The position numbers were made by a program, and so were the translations under genes. A DNA stretch of 64,000 nt. It comes from Hirsutella rhossiliensis (lineage: Eukaryota; Ascomycota; Sordariomycetes; Hypocreales; Ophiocordycipitaceae). Shown here piece by piece: positions 20,131 to 31,545 of this stretch (positions are counted from its first letter, which is position 1; each line of letters opens with the position of its first letter). The DNA lies in the NCBI RefSeq assembly GCF_020360975.1, contig NW_025408667.1, positions 11,222,001 through 11,286,000 of the forward strand, read 5' to 3'. Below the pieces are notes generated by a model. That model saw only the letters and a program-made list of their open reading frames with translations, was not told the DNA's origin and made no database searches.

Positions 20131-21861
20131 ATGGAAGACGATGCTGGCTGCGCGCAGCAAACAACAGGCCCAACGAACCAGCCGTCGCCATCCATGGTCT
20201 TTCCCGGTTGCCATCGGCCCTCGGCCTACGACCAGCGGCAGCAGCAGCAGCAGCTCGCAGACGCATCGACTCCCGCCTCCAGCTCTCTCATGAGCACCGC
20301 CTTTGAGTTCTTGTCCGCCCCTTCGGACGACTCCATGCCTTCCTTCGACCCCACCATCGCTGCCTTCACCGACATATCCTTTACCCGGCCCGCTGTGCCC
20401 TCGACCAGTCTCCAAGTCAGAACCTCGCTCTCGCCCGCGGCACGCCAGCTAAAGTGTTTTCGGCGACCGGAACTAAGCTCCCACGATAGGAAGCGCGTCA
20501 AGGATGACCCAGGAGCCCCTATACTGGACTCCATCGATTACTGGATTCGCTTCGGCGACGATGTTGATAATATTGGCAGCCTCGAAATCGATTACTCTAA
20601 GTGCAACGATCCCACTGGTCTGAATGGGTGAGCCTCGATCCCGTCTTCTCTCTTGACAAGCGTCAAAGTAAAGGCGATGCGAGGAATTCAACCCCGTTAC
20701 CCCTGCTGACTTGACTCTCTCAAACAGAACAGGTGCGGTGACCAGTACAATGCCCGGCCTGGGCAGTGGCCTTTACTCGACGGCCATGGCGCCTTTTGGA
20801 GAGGACTTCATTGATGATGTTGCTTATGACGACCAAGCTCTCTCCGACGATGAAGACATACCTGATGTGGAACACATCGGCGATCAGCCGTCGGGTACGG
20901 AAAGCCAATCCCAGCTCCCCGTTCCCCCTTCGGTTTCGCTTCCGCAGCCATCTCACGACGAAGTCATCGACGATTTGGTGTCCCTGACTAGGGGCGGCAG
21001 AGCCCATTTCGGCCTGCGACTGAACCCGGCGCTGGAGGAAACGCCGAGGCAGATGCGGCAAGACATCTGGGGGACACCTCCCCGCGGCATGAATCAGGTC
21101 CTTAGCCTGGAAGAGCAGCGGCGCCTTCTCGAGATTTCTCTGAACTCGGGCCAGATGCCCGCCAGCTTCATCCCCCCCAACGGATTCGGCCTGGGCTTTG
21201 GCGCCGGTTTGGGGGCGCGTCCGCCGGCCGAGTTTGGGCAGAGAGCAGGCCGTCCACCCTCCACCACCATGGAAACCGCGCCAACGGGCACGTCGTCCGG
21301 GGTCGCCCCTCGAGACGAGGAGGAGGAGGAGCAGGAGCAGGCGGTTTTGAAACTGCCACTGAAGCGCCCTGCGGCTTCGAAACCTGGAATGTCCAAGAAA
21401 CCGCCCGAACACGCGTTGGCGGAGACGGTCAAGCCCCGGCCGGCCGACAGAATTGCCCACAATGAAGTGGAACGAAAGTATCGGACCAACTTGAAAGTCA
21501 AGATCGCCGAGCTTCGAGACGCCGTGCCCGCGTTACAGCCTCCAGCGCTGGGGACGGACGCCGCCGAGTGCGGCCCTGGGCAGCAGGATGCCCCTAAGGT
21601 GAGAAAGGTGAGTCGAAACAGGTTTCCATGAGCCCCGGCGAGAAACATACTCAGGATTCGGATCGACAGGGAACCGTCCTGGCAGAAGCGACCGAATACA
21701 TTCAGCAGTTGGAGCAGCGCAACAGGGCCATCGTACTGGAGCACCAACAGCTGGCGCGTCGGCTCCAAGCATTTGAGACGCTGTTCGACAGCACCATCAG
21801 GCAGCCAGATTTGATGACCAAACCCAGCATGGCGCTCTTCGACCCGAGAGGCTTCTGCTAG
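20131..21861 (+). CDS. SREBP-type bHLH transcription factor, two introns
   Basis: Three exons: 20131-20627, 20728-21607 and 21655-21861. The introns are 100 bp (GTGAGC...AACAG, with GCTGAC upstream of the acceptor) and 47 bp (GTGAGT...TCAG), both in frame with the coding sequence; 527 residues. The N-terminal 400 residues are acidic, Ser/Pro- and Gln-rich, typical of an activation region. The bHLH starts at about residue 409: HNEVERKYRTNLKVKIAELR. The Tyr in ERKYR marks the SREBP class, which can read sterol-regulatory elements as well as E-boxes. The second helix (TVLAEATEYIQQLEQRN) and a short leucine-zipper-like tail follow. The protein stops about 40 residues later (ALFDPRGFC), with no membrane segments, so it is not a sterol-sensing, membrane-tethered SREBP. 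The exact second-intron boundaries are the least certain point. Confidence 0.85.
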
Positions 21862-21954
21862 AGATTTGGCGGAGTGGGCGGCCTGAAGTCATTGATTTGG
21901 ACGCGAGCATAGCTCCCGCGCTGGAGAATAGGGCAACGCCGGCTATTACCGAGA

Positions 21955-22440
21955 ATATCAGGACACTGGAATTCCTAGGTACTGGCCGAAGACAATAGGT
22001 ACAACCAACCAGAGGCTTGCGGTCAAGATACTTCAGAAATATCACCACATCGTGATGGTAGCAGCAAACGGACTAGAAGCCGCCGAGGCAGTCAAGGAGA
22101 AGAAAGTTTGACGTGATTTGATGGACTTCCAGATGCCCATCTTGGTAATGGCCACTCCCTGCCCCTTACTCAGGCAAGCACTAGGCAATCGTGTTGTAGG
22201 AGGATTCGAGGCCACAGCGATGATATGCGAGTATGAAAGGAGAATAGGGGCCTGCAAGATGCCCATCATTGTATTGGGTTATGCAAGCAACTCACTCCTC
22301 TAAGAAGAAGTTGCCACCTTTTACGGACTCTACAAAGGCTCAATCAAATATGGCTGCTTGCCATGTGCTCACAAGCTCTTCGAGTTGGCTCTTCAAGACG
22401 AACCTCTGAAGAAGGAAGACTTGGATCCATTTTGGCAAAT
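21955..22440 (+). pseudogene. Response-regulator receiver domain relic (hybrid histidine kinase type)
   Basis: Shifted segments together follow a receiver domain: LAEDNRYNQ near 21982 (acid pocket), RLAVKILQKYHHIVMVAANG near 22010, LMDFQMPI near 22119 (the phosphorylated Asp motif MDxQMP), GGFEATAMICEYERRIG near 22199, and MPIIVLGYAS near 22260 (ALTA-like strand). At least two frame breaks and an insertion after MDFQMP make it non-functional. No kinase domain is seen upstream. It lies downstream of the bHLH gene but the two are not obviously related. Confidence 0.55.
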
Positions 22441-22447
22441 TAAACGA

Positions 22448-22957
<510 letters not shown>

Positions 22958-23165
22958 CTATGAATCACCCTGCGCATGAAATGGCCCATTCAGTAACAAA
23001 GTCCTGCTTCAGAAACACAGTGTCATTGTTGCACTTTTGCGCAGTGGAGAATTGGTCCTCCAACTGTATGGCCACCTTGTGCATTTGCCGGAAGGGAGAG
23101 TGACGCCTGGGGCGGGTCCACGTCCCGAAACCCCATGGCAAATGGTCAACCTGCCGCTTATTAGC

Positions 23166-23255
23166 GGCGGCCAATACATGGGCGCCCGGGCGCCCAAATA
23201 AAATTGCGCGCCCGGGCGCGCCACTAAGAACCGCAGACTGTCATTGGCCCATGCA
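23166..23255. repeat. MULE left TIR with CCCGGG palindromes
   Basis: Matches the inverse of 26078-26167. Contains gggcgcccgggcgccc and gcgcgcccgggcgcgc, each a perfect palindrome, separated by aaataaaatt. Confidence 0.85.
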
Positions 23256-23324
23256 ACAGCAGACGTACACGCACGTTCCTAAGTATGTAGTCCGCACACA
23301 GTAGAGGCTGTTAAGATAAACTGT

Positions 23325-25994
23325 CTACAATTTGACTACAATGCACCGCTCTACCGAGCCGGCGGTCGAATGCAAGGCTTGTTGCTCTTTGCTGTCCCTT
23401 GCAACGCTCTTCCAGATGTCTTTCACGCCTCTTCTCTTGTTTGCCAGTGGATTATCTCCCATCTCTTTGACCACTTGGGCTTCAATGCGTTCATCCTCCG
23501 CCCTGCTCCAATCCAAATACGCCATCATCTCTTCTTTCGTCCATTCTCTTGATCCTGTTGAGCCGATACAGCGCTTGGACATCTGTTTGTAGTCCAGACA
23601 CCACTCATAATTCTGCTTGTCGTACCTGAGTGGGAGCCCCATTGCCCTGCGATACTGCTGATTGGTCTTGATATTGCCAGTGGGCTGCGCTGCGTACCAC
23701 GCGCTCCTCGCGGCAACGTATCTCCCATATATGGCTTGTGGAGAGTCATACCTCGGCGGTAAATCGAGATCGGGCTCCCGAAAACGGCTTAGCTGTTGCG
23801 CCACTGGCTCTCCTTCAACAGAGCTTGGCACAGTTCCAACCGGACCATCTGGAACGACAGGCGAGTGGACAGTTCTAAGGGAATCCTGTATAGTAGGTAA
23901 GACTAAGGGCGGCACAAATGGGGTTGGTCCAGCAGCGGGAGAACGCCGAACAGCTTCCGCAGGAGAGTCTAGTGTAGCCCCGAGCAATGATGCCCCTCGG
24001 GTCGCCGGAACACTTGGGGGAGGATCAATAAAAGCCGGAACGGCAACTGATGCTGCGTCCGGCTGCGGCACGGGCTTTTCCGGTGCTGCCTTTGTAAGCA
24101 GCTCCTGGAACCTTAGAGGGCATGCTCTTGAGGACCGTATGTGACCAATTTCGTGACATCTGCTGCACGTACGGGGATCTTTCTTGCCAGACTGGACGGT
24201 TTCAAATCCACAGGGTTCTCGTCTGGTGCTCGTTCTAGGCTGGCTGATTGTCTGAGTACCTTGCTTTGGGACTCGACGTGGTTCAAGTATCGGCTGTGGC
24301 CGATCCACGCCCTGCCTTAGGTTCCAGTGAGGATGAAAATGCTCGAGCAGAAGGCACTGCCTTGCATCCTCAAGTTTCTTCAAGGTATGAGAGCATGGTA
24401 GTCCGTATGAGGAAGTGAAAGACTGACTACAAGGGGATTTCAGAGGCGCTGAAAGTAACTGCCGTTGCTCTTGCACTTTGCGCAGAGCCTGGTGTGACAC
24501 CCAACCGTGCACGGCCTCGAACATTTCTCCGGAGACATCTAGAGGGGTCCGTAGCTGCTGAGACGCTCGTATATGATTCAGCTCCTTTAGTTGGTTCGTG
24601 ATCGCATGCCGCATGGCCTGCCAAGAGTCAAAGAGGTCGAATGTGGATGTCTTGATGTATGATTTGATCAATGAGTGAATTCCTTCGGCCCTAGGAAGCA
24701 AACGTTAGCCTTGAATCACGATGCAAACCATGGCGAACTACCTCGAAGTGGCAACATTGCCAAAATGTAAGTGCAGGTCTGCCCATGCTTTAACGATTCT
24801 CTCTTTGTACGGCTCCAGCCAGTATAGTTTAATATACCCAACCGCCCGGGGGTAGCTTTTGGCGTACTTAAGCTCAAATTTGGCCAACCGCTCTTCATAT
24901 AACGCTTCGGTTGGTGAATCCACAATCGAGTGCCAAAATCGGTAGAATTCGTCCCATGCATCTTCTGCTTCAGCGCTCGGTTCGCTACGCTTTTGTACGA
25001 AGTCAGGTTGACAGTACTGCAGAACTGCCTTGTTGACATGCCAGAGGCAAAGCAGTGCTTTGGAGGTAGGAAACGAGGTTGCAGCCGCATTTATCGCAGC
25101 GAGGCATCGGTCAGTCAAGACCACAGAAGGAAGCTCGTGCTGGTACAGAGATTTAAGGTGATGAAGTGTCCACGAATAGTCCTCTTCTGATTCACCCGAG
25201 AGAAATGCGAATGCAATGCAGAACGAACGCTGACAAGAATCAACTCCGACCATGTCGAGGAGCGGCATGGAGTGCTTATTCGTCTTGTAGGTGCAGTCTA
25301 ACAACAGGACGTCTGGGTTGCATTGGAGGTAGGCAACAGAGTCTGGATGGGCGAAAAAGATGGCTGTAAGCCGACGGTCTGAATCCAGTCGAACTTGACA
25401 CTGGAAACCCTCTTCATGTAATTGGTCAACGAGCGCTTGTATACTGCTTTGGCCTTCACGCAGATCTCTCCTGGTTGCCGCAATTCGGTTGTAGACGTCC
25501 TGCTGAGTCGCGAGGGTATCAGAATTATTATGGAGGTAAGTTCTGATATCTCGAGGAGCAGCACCAGCAGTCGTCATATTTGATATAATTGTAGCATCGC
25601 TCTCGTTGAGCTGGCGATGCGCTGGGTGGACAGATGCATTTGAACTCGGCGGATGATTGTGCTGGGCGCACTCCTTGTCTGGTCGATGGCTAAGGACCCA
25701 AGTGCTTCCATCCAATGACTGTTTGGCCAGTACTGAGAACTTGCATCCAGCTCTCCGGCTACAAGTGCGGCGTTTTCGATCGATAGATGTCCTCGGCGGC
25801 AGCTTATTTCGATCGCATGCAAACACGATTTTGACGCGACCGTTAGGGGTCTTCGTAGATTTTCCAGTCGTGAATGCATACCCTCGCGGTTTTGCCCAAG
25901 AATTGATGGCGCTGAGTAGAGTTTCGCGTGATTCGTACGTGCCCTCCGGAGGGAGGGCATCATCGCCAAATGTCGTCGGCCCCGTTGAATTCAT
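23325..25994 (-). CDS. MULE transposase, one intron, apparently intact
   Basis: Exon 1 is 25994-24742 and exon 2 is 24690-23325. The 51-bp intron (24741-24691) has GTAGTT, GCTAAC and TAG; 872 residues. The N-terminal part is FAR1-like (SWAKPRGYAF, CDRNKLPPR, RRAGCKFSV). The MULE catalytic core follows: VLLLDCTYKTNKHSMPLL (first Asp), VVLTDRCLAAINA (second Asp) and LLCLWHVNKAV. Exon 2 begins AEGIHSLIKSYI and contains a SWIM-like CSQ...LPCSHTL (about residues 505-520) and a CCHC-type knuckle CSRCHEIGHIRSSRAC (about 593-608). A Pro-rich linker leads to a roughly 200-residue tail. There is no stop or frameshift. With matching TIRs this could be an active element. Confidence 0.9.
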
Positions 25995-26077
25995 TCTCTT
26001 GGACGCGACGTGTTTTGAACTTTTGTCGCGGTTTAGGGTACAGTGACAGAGCGCGTGAACAGAGGTCGATACGTGTG

Positions 26078-26167
26078 TGCATGGGCCAATGACGGTCTGC
26101 GGTTCTTAGTGGCGCGCCCGGGCGCGCAATTTTATTTGGGCGCCCGGGCGCCCATGTATTGGCCGCC
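26078..26167. repeat. MULE right TIR
   Basis: Inverse of the left TIR, with the same two palindromes. Confidence 0.85.
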
Positions 26168-26273
26168 GCTTATTAGCCCGGACCTGGTCCTCAACCGTCA
26201 GCTCATTCTCATTCTCTAGCAACACAAGCCTTTCTTGTTTGCACCACACCACGGCATCTTGTCCAACCACAAC

Positions 26274-28977
26274 CAGTGTGGCTAACAGACAGACCGTCTG
26301 ACAGACCGTCTGAAGGTGGTCTAGCAGACCGCAGACCGACCGACGGCCAATTGTCAACAGACCGACCGACCGGATCAGCCAGTCGGTCTGGGTGGTCTGG
26401 GTGGTCTGGGTGGTCTGAAGTGACGTAACAAAGCTGGTGTTCCTGTGATGCCATTGGCCCGTCGCCTTTTGTGCTGTAAACATAGTAAGCCGCGTTTGTG
26501 ACTGCGACTTGCGTCTTACGCGTCTACCTATCCGTCTATCGTCAATGGCGAAATAAACATCATCACCCATCTATCTATGAGATAGTTTGCACTCCCATCA
26601 CGTCGGAGATTATCATCATGTCTTCTATCAGAAATACGAGCCCCTTGTCGTCTGAACAGTCTTTCCCCTCGCACTCACGTGCCACTTTGACCAATGACAG
26701 TCCTGAAGCTACTCCTGCTGCGTCCGAGGCCACGTTAGACGATGCAGATGCATCGCGATGGGAATTCGTCATTGATTGGGAGAATATCTGACACTGCGGC
26801 AAACGGCTTATTGGCGCTAGAAGGAGACCTCGTCACAAAAGGGTCGTGGGCACGAGGATCAAAGAGTCATGGATCTACAGATATGGCGCCAACCTAGAAC
26901 ATAAGGGAGTACGCTACTGGCTCTGCAAGATCTGCCACATTAAGAAGAGCTATTCGACAGCTTTATACGCCTCATCAGGAACGTCTCACGCCGCGAGACA
27001 CCTACTTCGTCAGCATCAAATAACTGAATCCCGTGAGCGCGTCTCTCAATTGAAGACTCCGTTTACCTTGGCGGCTGCGTCCACCTCTTCTTCGTTCAGT
27101 CCTCCATCGCAACAAGCCAGTCTAGGTTTCCAGATTGGCTCCCATTTTGACGAGGAGGCATGGAAATCTCGCTTTGTGGACTGGATCATAGTGGAAGATG
27201 TCACTTTCCGACAAGCATCCAGCGAGCGGCTTCGATGGCTTATAGCGAATGGGGGAGAGCTTGCAAGTCGGCTGCTTCCGGAGCATCACACCACGATCTG
27301 CTCATGGATTCGCCGAGCCTTCGAAGGCCGAAGGCAGATCATCGCTGGTCTCGTCAAGAAAGCGAAGAGCTCAGTTCACATCAGTTTTGATTTGTGGACT
27401 GCTTCAAATGCATTCAATTACGTTGGAACCGTTGGTCATTTTGTTGACCATGAAGGCAATAAACGCGACGTTCTCCTTGGGCTGCCCCGCGTGATCGGTC
27501 CCCATTCCGGCGAGAATATCGCCCTCCATGTCAAGGAGGTGATAGATCAGTACGAGCTAGGCTCCAAGCTTGGATATTTTATGCTTGATAACGCCAAGAG
27601 CAACGATACCTGCCTGGAGAAGCTCGCCAGGTGGTTTCCAATGGACGCCAGTCGGTGCCGCCTACGTTGTATAGGCCACATCATCAACCTTGTTGTTCGA
27701 GCCGTTGTATTCGGCTCGAACGTCAGCAAATTCGAGGCAGAGCTGCGTGGGGCTACTGATGAGTTCAAGTTTGACATTTGGGCGAAGAAGGGGGTTATCG
27801 GCAGACTTCACAACATTGCTACCTACATTCGCCGAACAGATCAACGACGACAGGTTCTCCGGCGTCTGCAGACTGAGCTCGCCGGTGACGATCCGATCTT
27901 TACCTTAGAGATTGTTGTCGACGGCAAGACACGCTGGAACTCAATATACATGATGATCAAACGCGGTGAGTTCTATCGTGTATGTATAGCTGTTTCCACT
28001 TGCTGACAACCTGGCGGCTTGCATCAGCACTCGAGCTGCGGTGCGCCATCGAACTCTTTCAATCTCGCTGGCAAAAACCCCCGAATGACCCGGATCACCG
28101 CGACCTGACGAGCGACTTTCTCAACGCTTCGGACTGGATTGAGCTAGAACGCTTCTACGAGTTCCTAAAGATATGTTATATATAGGTAGCTAGAGAGCAC
28201 CCAGAATGGAAAAAAAGAGCTGGAGGACCCAGTCACTTGATCCTTCTTGCTACCCTAATAACTGCTTCCTTCTATAAGAAGTCTTCTTCCCGGAAATTGC
28301 TATCTTCTCTATGCTACGAATGGGCCGAATCATTCGATAAATACCGACGACAGGTTGAGGTTGAAGCCCAGGCTCAAGCTGGATTTCTGGATGATGACTC
28401 CGAGAAAGCTGATGCTGACAACGATTACAGCTCGTTTGGCAAAAGATCAATCAGCTCATTAAGTACGCAGCGGAAAAAGGTCAAGGCAGTAAGTGAACTT
28501 GATTTATTCCAGACCCGGCCAATTTACACCCAAGACATTGACGTTGCAAATCCTCTTGAATGGTGGAATCGACATCGACTGGAATATCCGGTCTTGTATC
28601 GAATGGCGCTAGATTTATTCTCTATTCCAGGCATGAGTGCTGAGTGTGAGAGAGTGTTTAGCCAGACAAAGAAGATGATAACAGACGAGCGCAATCGGCT
28701 ATCGCCTGAAATAGTCGAGGCCGATCAGCTTCAGAAGCATTGGCTAATGCGAGGATTGGTAGCGTAGCAATATCTATAACCAGAGAAATGCATTTCTGTT
28801 CTGGTAATTTGATAACGCAACCCTTACTGTAGCATCTGGCGATCAGACCGTCAGACCATCAATCCGACTGGCCCTCGAACCCAGACAGACCTAGACCGAC
28901 AGACGGATAGCCACGATAAACCCAGACCGACAGACCGAAGGGGCCGGTCTAGGTCTGTCGGTCTGTTAGCCACGCTG
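26274..28977 (+). mobile_element. hAT transposon 2, directly upstream of the IF1 gene
   Basis: 2,704 bp, ends CAGTGTGGCTAACAGAC and the inverse of CAGCGTGGCTAACAGAC, flanked by the 8-bp duplication ACCACAAC (26266-26273, 28978-28985). Both subterminal regions are packed with CAGACCG/CGGTCTG words (26285-26415 and 28845-28970). Confidence 0.9.
26618..28767 (+). pseudogene. hAT 2 transposase, interrupted
   Basis: The N-terminal ORF from 26618 hits a TGA at 26789-26791. The same frame continues with a BED-like finger (YWLCKICHIKKSYS, HAARHLLRQH), the core (HISFDLWTASNAFNYVGTVG, LDNAKSNDTCLEKLA), the C..H helix (LRCIGHIINLVVRAVVFG) and DGKTRWNSIYMMI to about 27966. A typical intron (GTGAGT...GCATCAG, about 27964-28027) leads to ALELRCAIELFQ. 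A TAG near 28183 and an apparent internal deletion follow. The dimerisation domain is in a separate ORF (ANPLEWWNRHRLEYPVLYRM, FSIPGMSAECERVFS) ending at 28767. Not autonomous as sequenced. Confidence 0.8.
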
Positions 28978-29050
28978 ACCACAACGCCATATCAGTCCAA
29001 CGGGCGAAAAGCACAGCTTCATCGCACTCTCCCTCTCATCGCCGCCCGCA

Positions 29051-29534
29051 ATGCTCCGTACAACCTTGGCCAGGACGGCTGCCATGCGTCCCCTCGGAGC
29101 TGCCACTATCACCACAACTGCCCGAGCCATGGCCCAGGGGGACACAGGCGCCCCCCCAAAGACGGGTGGTCAAGGGTACGGGGCTTGCTTGCCAGTTTCC
29201 CCGTGCAGGACAGGAGTCGTCGTCATCGGCTGGGCAGTAAATGGAGACTAACCGCACGTGCGCAGCGATGCTTTTCAGCGCCGCGAAAGGGCTAGTGAGG
29301 ACTACACCATTCGCCAGCGTGAGAAGCACAAGCTCCTGCAGCTCAAGAACAAGGCTGCCGAGCAGCAGCAGCATCTTGGCTGGCTTTCCAAGCACATGTT
29401 GGTCCAAAATCTCTACCCCTAACTCCCTTTTTGTCACATCATTCATTCATGAGGACCAAGAATTGAGGCCGTGGTGCTAACTCGGATGTCGCAGCGATGA
29501 GATAGCCAAAGAACCGGACGGGGAACGGAAGTGA
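29051..29534 (+). CDS. INH1: Mitochondrial ATP synthase inhibitor (IF1/INH1), two introns
   Basis: Three short exons: 29051-29175, 29266-29397 and 29495-29534; 98 residues. Intron 1 (90 bp) has GTACGG...GACTAAC...GCGCAG. Intron 2 (97 bp) has GTTGGT...GCTAAC...CGCAG. The N-terminus is a mitochondrial presequence (MLRTTLARTAAMRPLGA, rich in Arg and Ser/Thr). The mature part starts near GDTGAPPKTGGQGDAF and carries the inhibitory motif RRERASEDYTIRQREK, followed by an antiparallel coiled-coil helix and KHIDEIAKEPDGERK. The family binds F1-ATPase at low pH and stops ATP hydrolysis when respiration fails. The 28977 end of hAT 2 lies only 73 bp upstream of the ATG, so the promoter has been displaced or replaced. 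Exon 3 is very short, but the junction gives the conserved IDE. Confidence 0.9.
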
Positions 29535-30628
29535 AGCCTCTGGGAGGACAATGGCTTGCATGATGCCCCGTTTGAGTCACACCACCCATGCTGGATTGGG
29601 CATCCTTCACCGGACAGAGACTGTATAAATGATGACGAGAAACCCCCTGCGCACCGTGCTACGTTTACTCGAATCACATGTTCTAGAACTAGATAGTGTT
29701 GTTGCCTGGGATGATGGTAGGGGTCCGTTGACAATCTGTGCACTACTTTCGGCGAGCTAAACACGGCTCCTGAGCCACTAGAGCATGCATGTTCATGTAT
29801 ATTGAGGTTTCTCGTATATGTACTGAAAAGGGCGTTTGCCGACGACGCGTTTGAGCTGCACAGGGAGCTTGCCGGAGAGCAGAAAAGAACATTGTCATTG
29901 AGTTTTGCCAGCCCCAAACTCTGGCGGGTCGGGACGTTATTGGACAACGCTATGCCACGGCGCCTGCCCACGGCCCACCGAGCAGGACACCGAGCAGGGG
30001 AAGCAAGAGACCCCGACTACTGCTGGGACTGCCACAGGTGCGGCTGAGCGTGATGAAGTCAGGTACTGGGCATCGGAGCTCAGCATTGGCTAGTTTTACC
30101 GCACCTTGACGTTTCCGGCGCGTGTTTAGCAAGATGGTGTTGCGGCCGGGATCGACGGCGGCATCCTCAGTATCCATGTACCCAAGGCAGCCAAGCATGA
30201 GACGCATGGGCACCGAGTTGAACTGTGCAAACGCCTCACCTGCCTCGACAGGATGCAAGTGCCGCTTAGGCGTCAGCTGAGAATGCTACTTGTCTTAAAG
30301 GAGAATTAACAGACCGCCCAAATATCTCACTCTACATCGTTTCGCATGCAGGTAGTGCGAGTGAGCGCATCGTTATTGCAACCTCTATGGCATAATACCT
30401 TGTGCTATTGTGCTTATTCTAGGCCCCACTGGAATTACAGCCACCAGCATGGAGCAAAGCCCAGCCATCTCTCTGCCGCCCGGGTCGGGAACAGCAGCCC
30501 GTATCCAGGCCCGCCGGCGGACCTAACTAGCCCGCTCCTAAGTCTCGATATTCCCGCATCACCTCCCGGACCTTATGAAGGTACCAGAGCTAGCTAGAGG
30601 AACGCTTCTGCATACAAAATATGACTAG
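29535..30628. other. No confident gene; overlapping short ORFs
   Basis: A minus-strand stretch at about 30105-30250 reads EAFAQFNSVPMRLMLGCLGY, which looks protein-like but has no clear start, end or family. Other ORFs (29477-29971 minus, 29802-30047 plus) lack motifs. Confidence 0.3.
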
Positions 30629-31545
30629 AAGTAGTAGTAGTAGTAGTAGTTTATTACACTAGCCGGCCGTAGCCCTAGAGCCTCTATTCGTTACCAATAC
30701 AGGAAAAACCCTATAGCCGAAGCCCGGGATGAAAACCCGAATTCTTCCATCCTGTCTGCGCATATGTCTTTCAACGTTGAGCATCTTGTCGCCTATCGTG
30801 GTTGGTGGATATCGTAGGGGTCAGACTTGCAAACAAATAAATCAAATTCAAATTTATTCAAATCAAATCAAATATATCCAAATCAAATCAAATCAAATCA
30901 CCTCTGGACTAATTCAAATCAAATCAAATAGGCCTGCAGCGTATTCAAATCAAATCAAATCATGGCGGGCGAATTTATTTGGATATTTGACTACCCGTTG
31001 GCGGGGCCCTTCGGGAGCCACTAAGGGGACAAGCCCCTTAGTTGGGGAGCTAATGTGTGGACGCGCCCCAAACCCGTGGACGCAGCTTATGCGGGCAATT
31101 GCCTGCAAAAGTCAGCCCGCACATTCCACGCCTGTCTAAGCCCAATAAAAATTAGTGCAGCGTGTAGAGCGATTGAATTATAATATATGAAGCATTTGAT
31201 GATATGAATTCTAAGCGTTGTGCGCAATTGCATAGCGTTGAGGCATGCATGTGTTGCTGTTGAAGTGGGTGGCTGCCCTCCTTTTGCCCTATATAACCCC
31301 CTTGCCTAATTCTTCTCCCCTTATCCCTACTAGATTAGCTACATAGCTAATTTATATATTAATTGGATCCTTAGTTGATGCTTGTTTAGTGTAGCTATCT
31401 CGAATAATAGCCTCAAGCCTCTTCCAGCCTGGCTCATGGGGCGTAGGCGTGCCCGGCGGCGACGATGACGGCGAGGGCTCCGTAAGAGGCGGCGATGACG
31501 ACAACGCTTGCAGCGGCAGCGGGGGCTGTTGTGACGATGTGATGA

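Larger units (their letters stand above)
23166..26167 (-). mobile_element. Hop-like MULE DNA transposon, structurally complete
   Basis: 3,002 bp, flanked by the 10-bp duplication GCTTATTAGC (23156-23165 and 26168-26177). The TIRs start GGCGGCCAATACATGGGCGC and extend about 90 bp inwards, ending near ctgtcattggccc. Each TIR contains two G+C palindromes around CCCGGG. One spliced transposase gene on the minus strand fills the interior. Target size, TIR length and gene layout resemble the Fusarium Hop element. Confidence 0.92.

Noticed and set aside
20720..21460. Minus-strand ORF of 246 codons
   Set aside because: Exactly opposite exon 2 of the bHLH gene; Arg/Leu-rich composition of an antisense shadow.
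29477..29971. Minus-strand ORF of 164 codons
   Set aside because: Low-complexity Ser-rich translation with no motif; overlaps the last exon of IF1.
30836..30985. Regular AAATC repeats considered as CRISPR or satellite
   Set aside because: The same words recur inverted at 41320-41455 near the other end of hAT 3, so they are hAT subterminal repeats; the organism is a eukaryote.
31449..31545. Start of an independent Gly/Asp-rich protein
   Set aside because: These codons are the antisense of the inverted arm of the fold-back element.
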